The translations under genes were made by a program, and so were the position numbers. A DNA stretch of 64,000 bases from an uncultured Pelagibacteraceae bacterium (lineage in GTDB: Bacteria; Pseudomonadota; Alphaproteobacteria; Pelagibacterales; Pelagibacteraceae): the NCBI GenBank assembly GCA_902547535.1, contig CACCOB010000001.1:372001-436000 (forward strand), in the 5' to 3' direction. Under the pieces are notes generated by a model. That model was not told the origin of the DNA. It saw only the letters and a list, made by a program, of their open reading frames with translations, and did not search any database. This document shows, one piece after another, positions 26,978-36,228 of the stretch; the stretch's first letter is position 1, and each line of letters starts with the position of its first letter.

Positions 26978-27006
26978 TTGACTCTAAAATTAAAAAAAAG
27001 TTTAAT
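26978..27006 (+). promoter_or_regulatory. Sigma-70-type promoter of the glycine-betaine importer operon
   Basis: TTGACT (26978-26983), a 17-base spacer and TTTAAT (27001-27006) lie 34 bases before the binding-protein ATG, in an intergenic gap. Both boxes are one base off consensus. Confidence 0.55.
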
Positions 27007-27039
27007 TAAGTTTATAAATTAAATAAACCTGAGGAAAAT

Positions 27040-28002
27040 ATGAATATAATTAAAAAGATACTTGTTGCAGGGATAATTTCACTATTTTTACCAGCTTCAA
27101 GTTTTGCTGAAAAAGTAAAAATTGGTGATCCAGGATGGACTGGCGCTACTGCAATTGCAAATTTACTTGCAGCAGTTGTTATAGATAAAATGGGTGGTGA
27201 GGCAGAATTAGTGCCAGGAAATAACACTGCTATCTATGGAGCAATTGATAGAAGTAAAGGTGAGATTGAAGTACATCCTGATATATGGCTTCCAAACCAA
27301 GAAGCATACACAAATGATCTAGTACCAAAAGGAACTTTAAAATTAAGTAAAAATCCTTACGAGGGTAACCAAGGATATTGTGTATCTCAACAATTTGCAA
27401 AAAAAATGAATATCACTGCAATAGAAGATTTGGGTAGACCAGAAGTTGTCAAAGCAATGGATAGTGATGGAAATGGCAAAGGTGAATTTTGGATTGGTGC
27501 AGATGGATGGGCTTCAGCTAATGTTAACCAAGTAAAATTAAGAGATTATAAATTATATGATGCTGGAATTGAACCTATCAGAGCAGCAGAAGCAGTTAAA
27601 AATGCTAGAGTTCTCGACTCTATTAAAAAAGGTGAGGGTTATGCATTTTATTGCTACAAACCGCATGCAATTTGGGGTATGGCAGACGTTGTTATGCTTG
27701 AAGAACCAGCATATGATCCAGCAAAATATAAAATGATCCAACCTAAAGCTGATGCTGACTGGTATAAAAAATCATATGTTGCTTCAAAGGATGCTTTGAA
27801 ACAAATTCAAATTGGATGGGGTACATCTCTTGAGAGCAAATCTCCAGCAATTGTAGAATTTTTCAAAAATTTCCAAATAACAGCAGATGATGTTTCTTGG
27901 ATGGCATACGAAGTTTCTGTGCAAAAAAGAGATCCAGGAGAAGTTGCTAGAGATTGGATGTCTAAAAATAAATCAACAGTTGACGGCTGGTTAGGTTTAT
28001 AA
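27040..28002 (+). CDS. Glycine betaine/proline-type ABC transporter substrate-binding protein (OpuAC family)
   Basis: 320 residues with a signal peptide ending near SFAEK. IGDPGWTGATAIANLLAAVV and VHPDIWLPNQEAY are OpuAC-like, with aromatic residues that can form a cage for a quaternary amine. The later half has WMAYEVSVQKRDPGEVARDWM. First gene of an importer for a compatible solute, probably glycine betaine or a related methylated amine; DMSP is also taken by this group. Confidence 0.9.
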   Translation: MNIIKKILVAGIISLFLPASSFAEKVKIGDPGWTGATAIANLLAAVVIDKMGGEAELVPGNNTAIYGAIDRSKGEIEVHPDIWLPNQEAYTNDLVPKGTLKLSKNPYEGNQGYCVSQQFAKKMNITAIEDLGRPEVVKAMDSDGNGKGEFWIGADGWASANVNQVKLRDYKLYDAGIEPIRAAEAVKNARVLDSIKKGEGYAFYCYKPHAIWGMADVVMLEEPAYDPAKYKMIQPKADADWYKKSYVASKDALKQIQIGWGTSLESKSPAIVEFFKNFQITADDVSWMAYEVSVQKRDPGEVARDWMSKNKSTVDGWLGL

Positions 28003-28023
28003 TTTAGTAATAAAAATTAAATT

Positions 28024-28048
28024 ACCTGGCGACCGTTGGTTGCCAGGT
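28024..28048 (+). terminator. Intercistronic stem-loop after the betaine-binding gene
   Basis: ACCTGGCGACC (28024-28034) pairs with GGTTGCCAGGT (28038-28048), with one G-U pair and a 3-base loop. It is followed by T-rich but not continuous T sequence, 34 bases before the ATPase gene. It matches the pattern after the other binding-protein genes. Confidence 0.75.
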
Positions 28049-28082
28049 ATCATTTTCATTCATTTTAAGTTAAAATATTTTC

Positions 28083-29135
28083 ATGGAAGCAGCTATACAA
28101 ATTCAAAATGTCTGGAAAATATTTGGTAATACATCACAAGATGCATTAGATGCAATCCAAAATAAAAAAATTTCAAAACAAGAAGCATTAGAGAAATATA
28201 ATTCTGTAATTGGTGTTTCGGATGTTTCGTTTGATGTCAATAAGGGTGAAATATTTTGTGTAATGGGTTTGTCTGGAAGTGGAAAATCAACACTAGTTAG
28301 ACACATTAATAGATTATTAGAACCAACATCTGGAAAAATATTAATAAATAATCAGGACGTAATGCAATTTAATAAGGAAAACCTTCAAGAATTAAGAAAC
28401 AAAAAAATTGGTATGGTTTTTCAAAATTTTGCATTAATGCCTCACAGATCAGTTTTAGATAATATAGCTATGCCTTTGGAAATTAGAGGTGTTAGCAAAA
28501 ATGATAGATTAGATGCTGCAAATAACATTTTAAACATTGTCGAATTACAAGGATGGGGAAATAAATATGCTCATGAATTATCTGGAGGAATGCAGCAAAG
28601 AGTAGGTCTAGCTAGAGCATTAGCAGCAGATCCAGAATTTCTTTTGATGGATGAACCTTTTAGTGCTTTAGATCCGTTAATTAGACGACAACTTCAAAGT
28701 GAATTTATAAAACTTTCAAAGCAAATGAAAAAAACAACTGTATTTATAACTCACGATTTAGATGAGGCAGTAAGAGTAGGTCACAGAATAGCTATAATGA
28801 GAGATGGAGAGGTAGTACAAATTGGAACACCAGAGCAAATAGTAGTAAATCCATCTGATGAATATGTTGCAGATTTTGTAAAAGGAATTTCAAGATTAAA
28901 AGTTGTTCAGGCTAAGACAATTATGCAATCTATCGAAGAATATAAGAAAACTTTTGGAGATAATTTAAGCAATAATGAAAGAGTTAATGAAAACGACATA
29001 TTAAGCAAACTTATTGAAACTTCAGTATCAGAAGACAAACCAATAATAGTTACAAATAATGACAACTTAGAAGTTGGTATAATTACACAATCAGATTTAC
29101 TGAAAGCAGTTGTTGAGGGGAATGACAGTGAGTAA
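28083..29135 (+). CDS. Glycine betaine/proline-type ABC transporter ATPase (ProV/OpuAA-like)
   Basis: 350 residues. Walker A GLSGSGKST near residue 62, ELSGGMQQR signature and LLMDEPFSALD Walker B are complete, with the ProV-type insert before Walker A (SQDALDAIQNKKISKQEALEKY). After about residue 275 comes a short tail with one CBS-like segment (DKPIIVTNNDNLEVGIITQSDLL), where ProV proteins sense ionic strength. Its stop overlaps the permease gene. Confidence 0.93.
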   Translation: MEAAIQIQNVWKIFGNTSQDALDAIQNKKISKQEALEKYNSVIGVSDVSFDVNKGEIFCVMGLSGSGKSTLVRHINRLLEPTSGKILINNQDVMQFNKENLQELRNKKIGMVFQNFALMPHRSVLDNIAMPLEIRGVSKNDRLDAANNILNIVELQGWGNKYAHELSGGMQQRVGLARALAADPEFLLMDEPFSALDPLIRRQLQSEFIKLSKQMKKTTVFITHDLDEAVRVGHRIAIMRDGEVVQIGTPEQIVVNPSDEYVADFVKGISRLKVVQAKTIMQSIEEYKKTFGDNLSNNERVNENDILSKLIETSVSEDKPIIVTNNDNLEVGIITQSDLLKAVVEGNDSE

Positions 29136-30630
29136 AGAAATTAAAAATTTATCTAGATCTGAATTAATTAAAAACTTTGTGATTTCTAGTCCAGATTACT
29201 ACATTGATGAATTTAAAAAAATTGGAAGCAAACCCTCTTATTCTTTTTCTTTTAATTTATTTGCTGCATTATTTGGACCAATGTGGTTTGGATTAAGAAA
29301 TATTTGGAATTATGCGCTAGCATTTTTAATAATCGAAACATTTGCTGTTGTTCAAATAATTAGAGGCTTATTTGGAAATATTACCAAAGATGCCTTAGAA
29401 AAAATTGATAAAATTCAATCAACTATCGATTTTAGATACAAACAATTAGAGGCTGCAAAAGAGAACAATCCAGATAAAGTCGAAGTCTACGAGAGGGCAA
29501 TTAAATCACTCGAAGACGCAATGAAGGAATATGTAGTTGATGTTCAGCAAATCGAGGCTTCAGCAATATGGATTACTATTTCAGGAATTGTATTATTAAT
29601 TTTTGTAAAATTTATTCAAGGAATATTAGCAAATACAGTTTTAGAAAAAAGATATTCTGAATGGTTATCAAATAAATCGATTAGTCCTGGAATGAAAACA
29701 AAAAATTATTTTTTAAGTATTGGTTTTACTATAATTATTATGTTTTTTTCAGTAATTCATTATAGCTTTCCAGGTTTCTTCTCAATAATGAATGATTTTC
29801 CTACACATCCAGAAATAAGACTCACCTCTATTAAATGGGTTGAAACAATTTTTGATTACGCAGTAATAAAAGGAGATGCAGTATTTACCACAATAACAAT
29901 TGGAATTAGATCTGTTCTTGATTTTTTAGAACTTTTATTTGTCAAAACACCTTGGATTGTGATTATAACTACCATTGTAGTTTTAACTGCTTTATCGGCA
30001 GGCATAAGGACTGCAATATACTCTGCAGGATTTTTAGCTTACATGGGTTTTTTGGGATTTTGGGTTAAAGCAATGACAACACTTGCCTTACTGGGAACGG
30101 CTGCAATTTTAAGTATTGTTATTGGAATACCTCTAGGAATTTATTGTGCAAGACGTCAAAGATTTTATTCAATGATAAGACCAATAATGGATTTTATGCA
30201 AACAATGCCTGCATTTGTATTTATGATTCCCGTCATTGCATTTTTTGGAACAGGGAAGGTCGCAGCAGTAATCATTACAATGATTTTTGGAGGAACACCT
30301 GTCGTGAGACTTACAGTATTAGGCTTGAGAGGAGTTCCTGAAACTATTAGAGAGGCAGCAATAGCTTACGGTGCATCTAAATGGTATCTTCTTAGAAAAG
30401 TAGATTTACCGCTTGCAACACCATCAATACTTGCTGGTGTAAATCAAACTGTAATGTTAAGTTTAGCCATGGTTGTTGTGGCTTCACTTATTGGAGCAAA
30501 AGGTTTAGGACAGGACGTACTCGAGGCACTTCAATATGCAAATGTTGGACAGGGAATTTTAGCTGGTGTTGCAATATTATTTGTTGCATTAATATTAGAT
30601 AGAGTAGTTCAAGGTAAGAAAAGAGTATAA
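29122..30630 (+). CDS. Glycine betaine/proline-type ABC permease with an N-terminal DUF2628-like and coiled-coil extension (ProW-like)
   Basis: About 502 residues, much longer than ProW (about 350). Residues 20-80 (FNLFAALFGPMWFGLRNIWNYALAF) look like a DUF2628-type membrane segment; a charged coiled coil of about 70 residues follows; then further helices and, from about residue 310, the normal permease core with GTAAILSIVIGIPLG and the EAA loop REAAIAYGASKWYLLRKVDLP. ATG at 29122 sits after GAGGGG, and is preferred to a TTG at 29110. Confidence 0.88.
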   Translation: MTVSKEIKNLSRSELIKNFVISSPDYYIDEFKKIGSKPSYSFSFNLFAALFGPMWFGLRNIWNYALAFLIIETFAVVQIIRGLFGNITKDALEKIDKIQSTIDFRYKQLEAAKENNPDKVEVYERAIKSLEDAMKEYVVDVQQIEASAIWITISGIVLLIFVKFIQGILANTVLEKRYSEWLSNKSISPGMKTKNYFLSIGFTIIIMFFSVIHYSFPGFFSIMNDFPTHPEIRLTSIKWVETIFDYAVIKGDAVFTTITIGIRSVLDFLELLFVKTPWIVIITTIVVLTALSAGIRTAIYSAGFLAYMGFLGFWVKAMTTLALLGTAAILSIVIGIPLGIYCARRQRFYSMIRPIMDFMQTMPAFVFMIPVIAFFGTGKVAAVIITMIFGGTPVVRLTVLGLRGVPETIREAAIAYGASKWYLLRKVDLPLATPSILAGVNQTVMLSLAMVVVASLIGAKGLGQDVLEALQYANVGQGILAGVAILFVALILDRVVQGKKRV

Positions 30631-30637
30631 TACCTTA

Positions 30638-31807
30638 ATGAACAAAAATGTATGGTTGTTATTTGCTAGCAATGCATTTGCATTCTCTGTTGCACCTGTA
30701 ACTGTTTTTTTAAGTGGAATTATTGGAACTAGTATCAGTCCAATAAAATCTCTTTCAACATTACCTATGTCATTATCAATTGTTGGTACAGCTATTTTTA
30801 TTATAGCTGCCTCTAAAATTATGAGTATTACAGGAAGAAAAAAAGGTTTTATATTTTCATCTATAACAACTTCATTATTTGCACTATTAGCAGCATATTC
30901 TGTATTAAAGCAAAATTTTATTCTGTATTCATTTTCTTGTTTTTGTCTAGGATTTGGAATGGCTTTTGCTCATCAGTATCGTTTTGCTGCAGCGGAAAGT
31001 GTTGACAAAAAACAAGCACCAAAAGCTATTTCACTATTACTTTTTGCGGGGATTTTGTCAGCTTTACTGGGTCCAAATTTAGCAAATTTTGGAAAAAATA
31101 TTATTTCAGAGGGATTGTATGTCGGCTCTTATCTTTGTTTATCTTTATTAACTTTATCATCTATCATTTTTTTAATTTTTTATAAAGAAAACAAAATAAT
31201 TAATAATAAGAAAAATTTAAAAGGAAGATCAGTTTTAGAATTGATGTCTCAACCAAGATTTTTACAGGCATTAGTCTCGTCATCATTCGCTTACGCAGTT
31301 ATGTCTTTTTTAATGACTGCTACTCCTATTAGTATGCATATTCATGATAATATGTCTTTAAATAATACAAGTTTTGTAATTCAATTACATATCATAAGCA
31401 TGTTTTTGCCAGCATTAATTACTGGGAATTTAATTAAAAAATATGGGCATAGTAAAATTATGTATTTTGGTGTCTTATTTTTTATATTTACAATTATACT
31501 TAGTTACTTCGATCAAACAGTGATCAACTATCTTTTTTCATTAGTTTTTTTAGGCCTTGGGTGGAATTTTCTATTTATATCTGGAACAAGTTTATTAGTT
31601 TTAAATTATAAAGAAGAAGAAAGATTTAGAGCACAAGGATTTAATGATTTTATCGTCTTTTCAATTCAAGCTACAGCAAGTTTAACAGCGGGAATTGTTT
31701 TAAGTTTTACAAGTTGGAAAATAATGAACATATTATGTATCCCATTTTTAATAATTATAATTTTTACCACCTTTAGAGCTGACAGATTGTTAAATAAAAA
31801 CAACTAA
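30638..31807 (+). CDS. Major facilitator superfamily transporter
   Basis: 389 residues, about 12 hydrophobic helices. The loop between helices 2 and 3 has SITGRKKGF, the MFS motif-A remnant, and GFGMAFAHQYRFAAAES follows helix 4. It resembles the YfkF/CynX-like or major-facilitator drug group, but the substrate is not readable. It starts seven bases after the permease stop, so it may belong to the betaine operon. Confidence 0.8.
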   Translation: MNKNVWLLFASNAFAFSVAPVTVFLSGIIGTSISPIKSLSTLPMSLSIVGTAIFIIAASKIMSITGRKKGFIFSSITTSLFALLAAYSVLKQNFILYSFSCFCLGFGMAFAHQYRFAAAESVDKKQAPKAISLLLFAGILSALLGPNLANFGKNIISEGLYVGSYLCLSLLTLSSIIFLIFYKENKIINNKKNLKGRSVLELMSQPRFLQALVSSSFAYAVMSFLMTATPISMHIHDNMSLNNTSFVIQLHIISMFLPALITGNLIKKYGHSKIMYFGVLFFIFTIILSYFDQTVINYLFSLVFLGLGWNFLFISGTSLLVLNYKEEERFRAQGFNDFIVFSIQATASLTAGIVLSFTSWKIMNILCIPFLIIIIFTTFRADRLLNKNN

Positions 31808-31872
31808 AGACGTGTCAACTTGTTACACCACATAGTTATTGTTTATTGACTTTAAAAGAATATATCACCGCT

Positions 31873-32316
31873 ATGACTAGATATAATAAATTAATAAGTT
31901 CATTTATAATATTAATCAGTATATTTTTTACGAATATAGCTTTAGGTGCGGATGTTACAGTGGAAATGCTTAACAGGCTTGATAAAGAGTCAAATGTTTT
32001 TGAGCCTAAAATAGTAAGAGTTAACCCTGGAGATACAGTTCTTTGGAAGGCGACAGATAAAGGACATAATGTTGAATTCATAAAAAAAGGTGTGCCAGAA
32101 GGCGTTGGTAAGTTTAAATCAAAGTTCAATAAAGATGTCGAATATAAATTCGAGGTCCCAGGTATTTATGCTTACTGGTGTACACCACACAAAAATATGG
32201 GAATGATTGGTTTTGTAGTTGTTGGAGACGATAAATCAAACCTTGATGCTATTAAAAAACTTAGATTTTCATCTAAATCAAAAAAATTAGCACCAGGTTT
32301 AATAGACCAACTATAA
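31873..32316 (+). CDS. Pseudoazurin-type blue copper protein
   Basis: About 147 residues. A signal peptide of about 26 residues ends at ALGA before DVTVEMLN. FEPKIVRVNPGDTVLWKATDKGHNVEF gives the first His, and YAYWCTPHKNMGMIGFVVVG gives Cys, His and Met of the type I copper site. ATG at 31873 fits the signal peptide better than the upstream TTG at 31846. Periplasmic electron carrier. It converges with the HAD gene with a 6-base overlap. Confidence 0.92.
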   Translation: MTRYNKLISSFIILISIFFTNIALGADVTVEMLNRLDKESNVFEPKIVRVNPGDTVLWKATDKGHNVEFIKKGVPEGVGKFKSKFNKDVEYKFEVPGIYAYWCTPHKNMGMIGFVVVGDDKSNLDAIKKLRFSSKSKKLAPGLIDQL

Positions 32317-32973
32317 ATCAGCAAATATTTTTGAGTTAAGCCGTCTAACTTTTATAAATGAATCCTTGTACTTCCCGGAGCGGTGAAAATCGCCCGGGAA
32401 TGCAATACATTTGAGTTTAGCTTTTTTAGCATATTTTAAACTGATCTCTGTGTCTTCAATTGCTAAACAATTTTTATTTGAAAGTTTTAATTTTTTTAGA
32501 CAATGTAAGTAAATATCTGTCTTATTGTTAAAGTTTTTTATAATTTTGTCATGTCCGATGTAATCAAAATCTCTTTTTTTTATATATTTATTTAATGATA
32601 TAAATACTGCATCAACATTATTTTTTGTAGTAGAGGTTACAAAGCCAATTTTTAATTTATTTTTTTTACAATATTTGATCACATCAATTACTCCAGCACG
32701 TGGCTTTAATTTATTCTTTTTTAAAAAATTATTAAAAATTAAAGTTTTTAAATTTCTAATTTTTTTTGCATTAACTAACGTTTTTTTCTCTAGACTAAAT
32801 TTTTTTACTCTTTTTTCTCCGCCGGATTTTTTTAACATAGATTGATACAATACTTTACTCCAATGCCATTTTAATCCTGAGATTTTAAAAGCTAAATTAA
32901 AGCAATTTCTTTGAATATTGGATGTTTCAACTATTGTACCAATAGAACCAAATAGTAAGGCTTTAATTGCCAT
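32311..32973 (-). CDS. HAD-superfamily protein without the motif I aspartates
   Basis: 220 residues of the CbbY/beta-phosphoglucomutase-like type. Motif II (FVTSTT), the lysine region (HDKIIKNFNNK) and motif IV (IEDTEISLKYA) are present, yet motif I reads LLFGSIGT where the family has F-D-x-D-G-T: the nucleophile Asp and the acid/base Asp are both missing. It is the last gene of the sugar-type ABC operon and overlaps the permease by one base. Probably not a phosphatase; a binding or regulatory role is inferred. Confidence 0.8.
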   Translation of the reverse strand: MAIKALLFGSIGTIVETSNIQRNCFNLAFKISGLKWHWSKVLYQSMLKKSGGEKRVKKFSLEKKTLVNAKKIRNLKTLIFNNFLKKNKLKPRAGVIDVIKYCKKNKLKIGFVTSTTKNNVDAVFISLNKYIKKRDFDYIGHDKIIKNFNNKTDIYLHCLKKLKLSNKNCLAIEDTEISLKYAKKAKLKCIAFPGDFHRSGKYKDSFIKVRRLNSKIFADL

Positions 32974-33854
32974 TATCCTTTAACAGCACCAGTAGTTAAG
33001 CCACTTATTACTTGTCTTTGAAAAAACATGACTAACATAAATAATGGTGCAGTTGCTGACACAACTGCTGAAACAGCCCACATTAAATTACCTTCGTGTT
33101 GATTTGTACCAAGATAACTTTGAATTTTTGGGACCATTGTGTGGTTTTCTTGATTTAATAATAATGCAGTAACTGTAAAGTCATTATAAGCCAACATTAG
33201 ACTAAACAAACCAGCTGTAATAACTCCAGGCCACATTACGGGCATGATTATATACCTAAATGCTTGAAAATATGAGCAACCATCAATTAAAGCACTTTCA
33301 TCTAATTCTTTAGGTACGGTTTTAAAAAAAGAATAAAGTAGCCATAAAGTAAAAGGTTGATTTATTGCAACTAAAACCACAATTGTGGTTGGTAAAATTC
33401 CCCAAATCTGTAATTCAAAAAATGGAAAAAGATATCCTGAGACTAATGTTATATGTGGCATTGCTCTAAAAATTAATGCTGCGATTAATATCCAAAAAGC
33501 ATATCTTTCAGTAGATCTAGATAAAGCATAAGCACCTAAAGTTCCTAAAAAAAGTGATATAGAGACAACAAATACTGTTACTATTATCGTATTTCTCGAT
33601 GCTTTCCAAAATTCACCTTCAGTCCAGGCTTCAGAATATGCTTTTGAAGTAAATTGACCTCCTGTTTCTAATAACGTATTAAATGCTGAGATCGCATACC
33701 ACCAATCAGCTCTAGAAAAAAAATCTGCTCTTACTTTAAATGATCCCCAAAAAGTCCAAATGAATGGAAAGCATGCAATTAATAACCATATTATTATAAA
33801 AGTCGTGTTAAATGTTTTAAGGGCATTTGATCTTTTGTCTAAACCATATTCCAT
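32973..33854 (-). CDS. Sugar-type ABC transporter permease (MalG-like)
   Basis: 293 residues with six helices. The EAA loop ELDESALIDGCSYFQAFRYIIMPVMWPG (about residue 190) is canonical and the C-terminus ends QRQVISGLTTGAVKG as in MalG/UgpE proteins. Overlaps its MalF-like partner by one base (stop and start share one A). Confidence 0.92.
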   Translation of the reverse strand: MEYGLDKRSNALKTFNTTFIIIWLLIACFPFIWTFWGSFKVRADFFSRADWWYAISAFNTLLETGGQFTSKAYSEAWTEGEFWKASRNTIIVTVFVVSISLFLGTLGAYALSRSTERYAFWILIAALIFRAMPHITLVSGYLFPFFELQIWGILPTTIVVLVAINQPFTLWLLYSFFKTVPKELDESALIDGCSYFQAFRYIIMPVMWPGVITAGLFSLMLAYNDFTVTALLLNQENHTMVPKIQSYLGTNQHEGNLMWAVSAVVSATAPLFMLVMFFQRQVISGLTTGAVKG

Positions 33855-34882
33855 TATCTTGCCGTCCTAAATTCTTTCCAAGTCCTAATTAATACTGGTG
33901 CTAACAATATAGCTATACCGATAATAGTCATCATAGAAGTTGCTGCTGCAGAACCAAATAAGATTACTTCTTCATTGACTAAATTATCATATATTAACCA
34001 TGATAAAGATTGAGCACTTCCTTCAGCGCTAAAACCAATTATTGGCTCAAAGACTCTAAAATTGTCCATTAATGATATTAAAGCTACAAAAGTAACAACC
34101 GGATAAATATGTGGTAACACAATATGTCTAATTCTTTGGTATCTTGATGCTCCATCGATAATTGCTGCCTCAACAGGTTCTTGAGGTACTGTTTGTAATG
34201 CAGCATAAAAAACTACAAAAGCAAAAGGGGAATGATGCCAAATTCCATAGATAATTATCGTTATCCATGTAAGCGTTCTAGATGATTTTAAAGATAGATA
34301 TGGATCTTCCATCATTAATTGTAAATTTGCACCAATAATACCTTCTGCATCAATCATCCAAAATAAAACAAGAGATCCTACTAATGGAGTAACTATCATT
34401 GGTAATATTGTACCAAATATTAATGGGCCTCTTATTTTTCTAGATATTGCATTTAAACTTAACGCTATTATGAAACCTAGTAATAAAACATTGGGAGTTA
34501 CAAACAAACAATATGTTAAAGTAAATAAAAGGGCTTTATAAAAAGGTAAATTTGTAACTTGATTGATAAATTCTCCAAAGGAGTCAGTTTCTTTCCAAAA
34601 ATCTGATATTTGCTCAATAGCTAAGTGATTTCTATCTATATAAGTACCAAATCCGTTAAATTTACCCAAAGGTTTTTCATCTCTTAATATGGATGTTGCT
34701 TCTTGATCAACAACTATTGAAACTGTACAGCCAAAAGGATCGCATTTCTTAACTTCTTTTACTACTTGATCATGTTGGGCATAAAAAGATTGGATACCAG
34801 TAGATATTATTGGCAAACCAATAAACAAAATCATTGCCAAACCAGTTGGCAAGAAAAACCAGAAAAAAGTTTTATTTGGCAT
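33854..34882 (-). CDS. Sugar-type ABC transporter permease (MalF/UgpA-like) with an enlarged periplasmic loop
   Basis: 342 residues. After a first helix comes a loop of about 85 residues with two cysteines (CDPFGC) and ILRDEKPLGKFNGFGTYID, then five helices and the EAA loop EPVEAAIIDGASRYQRIRHIVLPHIYP. The loop resembles, in small form, the MalF P2 domain that touches the binding protein. Forms the channel with the gene at 32973. Confidence 0.9.
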   Translation of the reverse strand: MPNKTFFWFFLPTGLAMILFIGLPIISTGIQSFYAQHDQVVKEVKKCDPFGCTVSIVVDQEATSILRDEKPLGKFNGFGTYIDRNHLAIEQISDFWKETDSFGEFINQVTNLPFYKALLFTLTYCLFVTPNVLLLGFIIALSLNAISRKIRGPLIFGTILPMIVTPLVGSLVLFWMIDAEGIIGANLQLMMEDPYLSLKSSRTLTWITIIIYGIWHHSPFAFVVFYAALQTVPQEPVEAAIIDGASRYQRIRHIVLPHIYPVVTFVALISLMDNFRVFEPIIGFSAEGSAQSLSWLIYDNLVNEEVILFGSAAATSMMTIIGIAILLAPVLIRTWKEFRTAR

Positions 34883-34890
34883 TTAAAATT

Positions 34891-34913
34891 AAGTGGGGAT
34901 TAAATCCCCACTT
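34891..34913 (-). terminator. Intercistronic stem-loop after the sugar-type binding-protein gene
   Basis: A perfect 9-bp stem, AAGTGGGGA with TCCCCACTT, has a 5-base loop, and lies between the binding-protein stop (34925) and the permease start (34882) on the minus strand. Few T follow, so it is more a protector than a full terminator. Confidence 0.7.
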
Positions 34914-34924
34914 AAATATTTATT

Positions 34925-36151
34925 TTATAGAAAGCCTTGTTCTTTAGCTTTACTTATGTAAGCAGCTTCAACATCTTTCAATGCTTGTTCTGCAGACTCT
35001 TTACCTTGTAAGAACTCAACTATTTCACTTCCTAATGCACCATGCATTAAACCCATTTGTGGTAACATCGGGTAAGGTTTTGCTCCCATTTTTACAGCTT
35101 CAATCACACCAATAGATTTTGGTCCTGGTACAAAACCTTCAACTAACCAAACAGCTTGGTCAGCTGCATCTGCAACCATTTTTTTATTTGAAGCAGCATG
35201 AGCTAGAGCTATAAAAGTTGCCTCTGCATCACTGTCAGATCTATTTTTTGCTAAAGTAAATCCATCCCACCATAATGTAGCTGCTGGAATATTTCCTCCA
35301 CCAACAGTTGCCGGTCCAGTTAATTTAGTTGCTGCAGTAATTTTTGCATCACCTTCGTCATCTAATAAAGTTCCAGATCTTGATGCCCATAATGTCATCA
35401 GAGCAACTTTACCAGATTCCCACTCAACTTTAATTGCTTCACTATCATGAGTAAGATAATCCGGGTTACTTAAACTTGCTAACTTTTTAAGCATATTCAG
35501 TGTAGCCACACCTTTTGCATTATTGATATTTGGTTCAGCAGTTCCAGCTTTAAAGAATTCACCACCATGACCAATGAACATGTTTACAAATTCTTCAGCT
35601 AAATTCCATCCAGCTTTATACGCAGCTGCATACGGATGTTGCATTTTACCTGATGCTCTTATTTTTTCAGATGCAGCAACAACTTCTTCGTAAGTTTTAG
35701 GTACAGGTATACCTAATTCTTTTAAAACATCTTCTCTGTAATACAAATGTTGAGTGTTTGCCATAAATGCAACAGCCATTACTTTTCCATCTATTGTAAT
35801 TAATTGTGAGTCTTGAATTCCTTTTCCATATTTTTTAACTAAATCATCCATAGGTCTAATTAAATCTTGATTCATTAAAGGAACAATTGAACTATTAGCT
35901 GCAATTCTTGCTGAAAATTCAGAAGGGTTTGCAGTTAAAGCTGGAACAGCTATTTTGTTGTGTTCTGATGAGTGAGTAACTTTAAAATCTGCACTCCCTT
36001 TACATCCTTTAGCTGTTTCTACAAATGTTCTTAATGCTGGAAAATCATTTGCTAAAATATTTATTGAACCACTTGGTTTACTGCAATGCCCATCAGCATA
36101 TGCCGTTGTTCCAAAAAGCACGAACAATAAGGTTAATAGTATTTTTCTCAT
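34925..36151 (-). CDS. Sugar-type ABC transporter substrate-binding protein
   Basis: 408 residues with a signal peptide ending near AYADG. A MalE/UgpB-like two-lobed binding protein: GKVMAVAFMANTQHLYYREDVLKELGIPVPKTYEEVVAASEKI is the typical hinge-region sequence. The ligand cannot be named; Trp- and Asp-rich parts (WASRSGTLLDDEGD, TLWWDGFTLAKN) may line the site. Genes before it in the operon are enzymes, so the ligand is probably consumed by them. Confidence 0.92.
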   Translation of the reverse strand: MRKILLTLLFVLFGTTAYADGHCSKPSGSINILANDFPALRTFVETAKGCKGSADFKVTHSSEHNKIAVPALTANPSEFSARIAANSSIVPLMNQDLIRPMDDLVKKYGKGIQDSQLITIDGKVMAVAFMANTQHLYYREDVLKELGIPVPKTYEEVVAASEKIRASGKMQHPYAAAYKAGWNLAEEFVNMFIGHGGEFFKAGTAEPNINNAKGVATLNMLKKLASLSNPDYLTHDSEAIKVEWESGKVALMTLWASRSGTLLDDEGDAKITAATKLTGPATVGGGNIPAATLWWDGFTLAKNRSDSDAEATFIALAHAASNKKMVADAADQAVWLVEGFVPGPKSIGVIEAVKMGAKPYPMLPQMGLMHGALGSEIVEFLQGKESAEQALKDVEAAYISKAKEQGFL

Positions 36152-36228
36152 ATTATCTCTCTTTTTTGGTTGTTTATAATTATTCTAATGAAACTATATC
36201 TTTAAGGATTATCTAATAAAAGAGATTT

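Noticed and set aside
28083..28200. Interpretation of the extra N-terminal part of the ProV-like ATPase as a novel insertion
   Set aside because: The same kind of insert before Walker A is normal in ProV/OpuAA proteins.
31808..31845. Small imperfect hairpin (GTGTCAAC / GTTACAC) after the MFS gene as a terminator
   Set aside because: The stem is short with a bulge and no T-tract follows.
32365..32402. GC-rich inverted patch TTCCCGG / CCCGGGAA in the HAD gene
   Set aside because: It lies within conserved-looking coding sequence (FPGDFHRSGKY) and has no T-tract or position that suggests a regulatory role.
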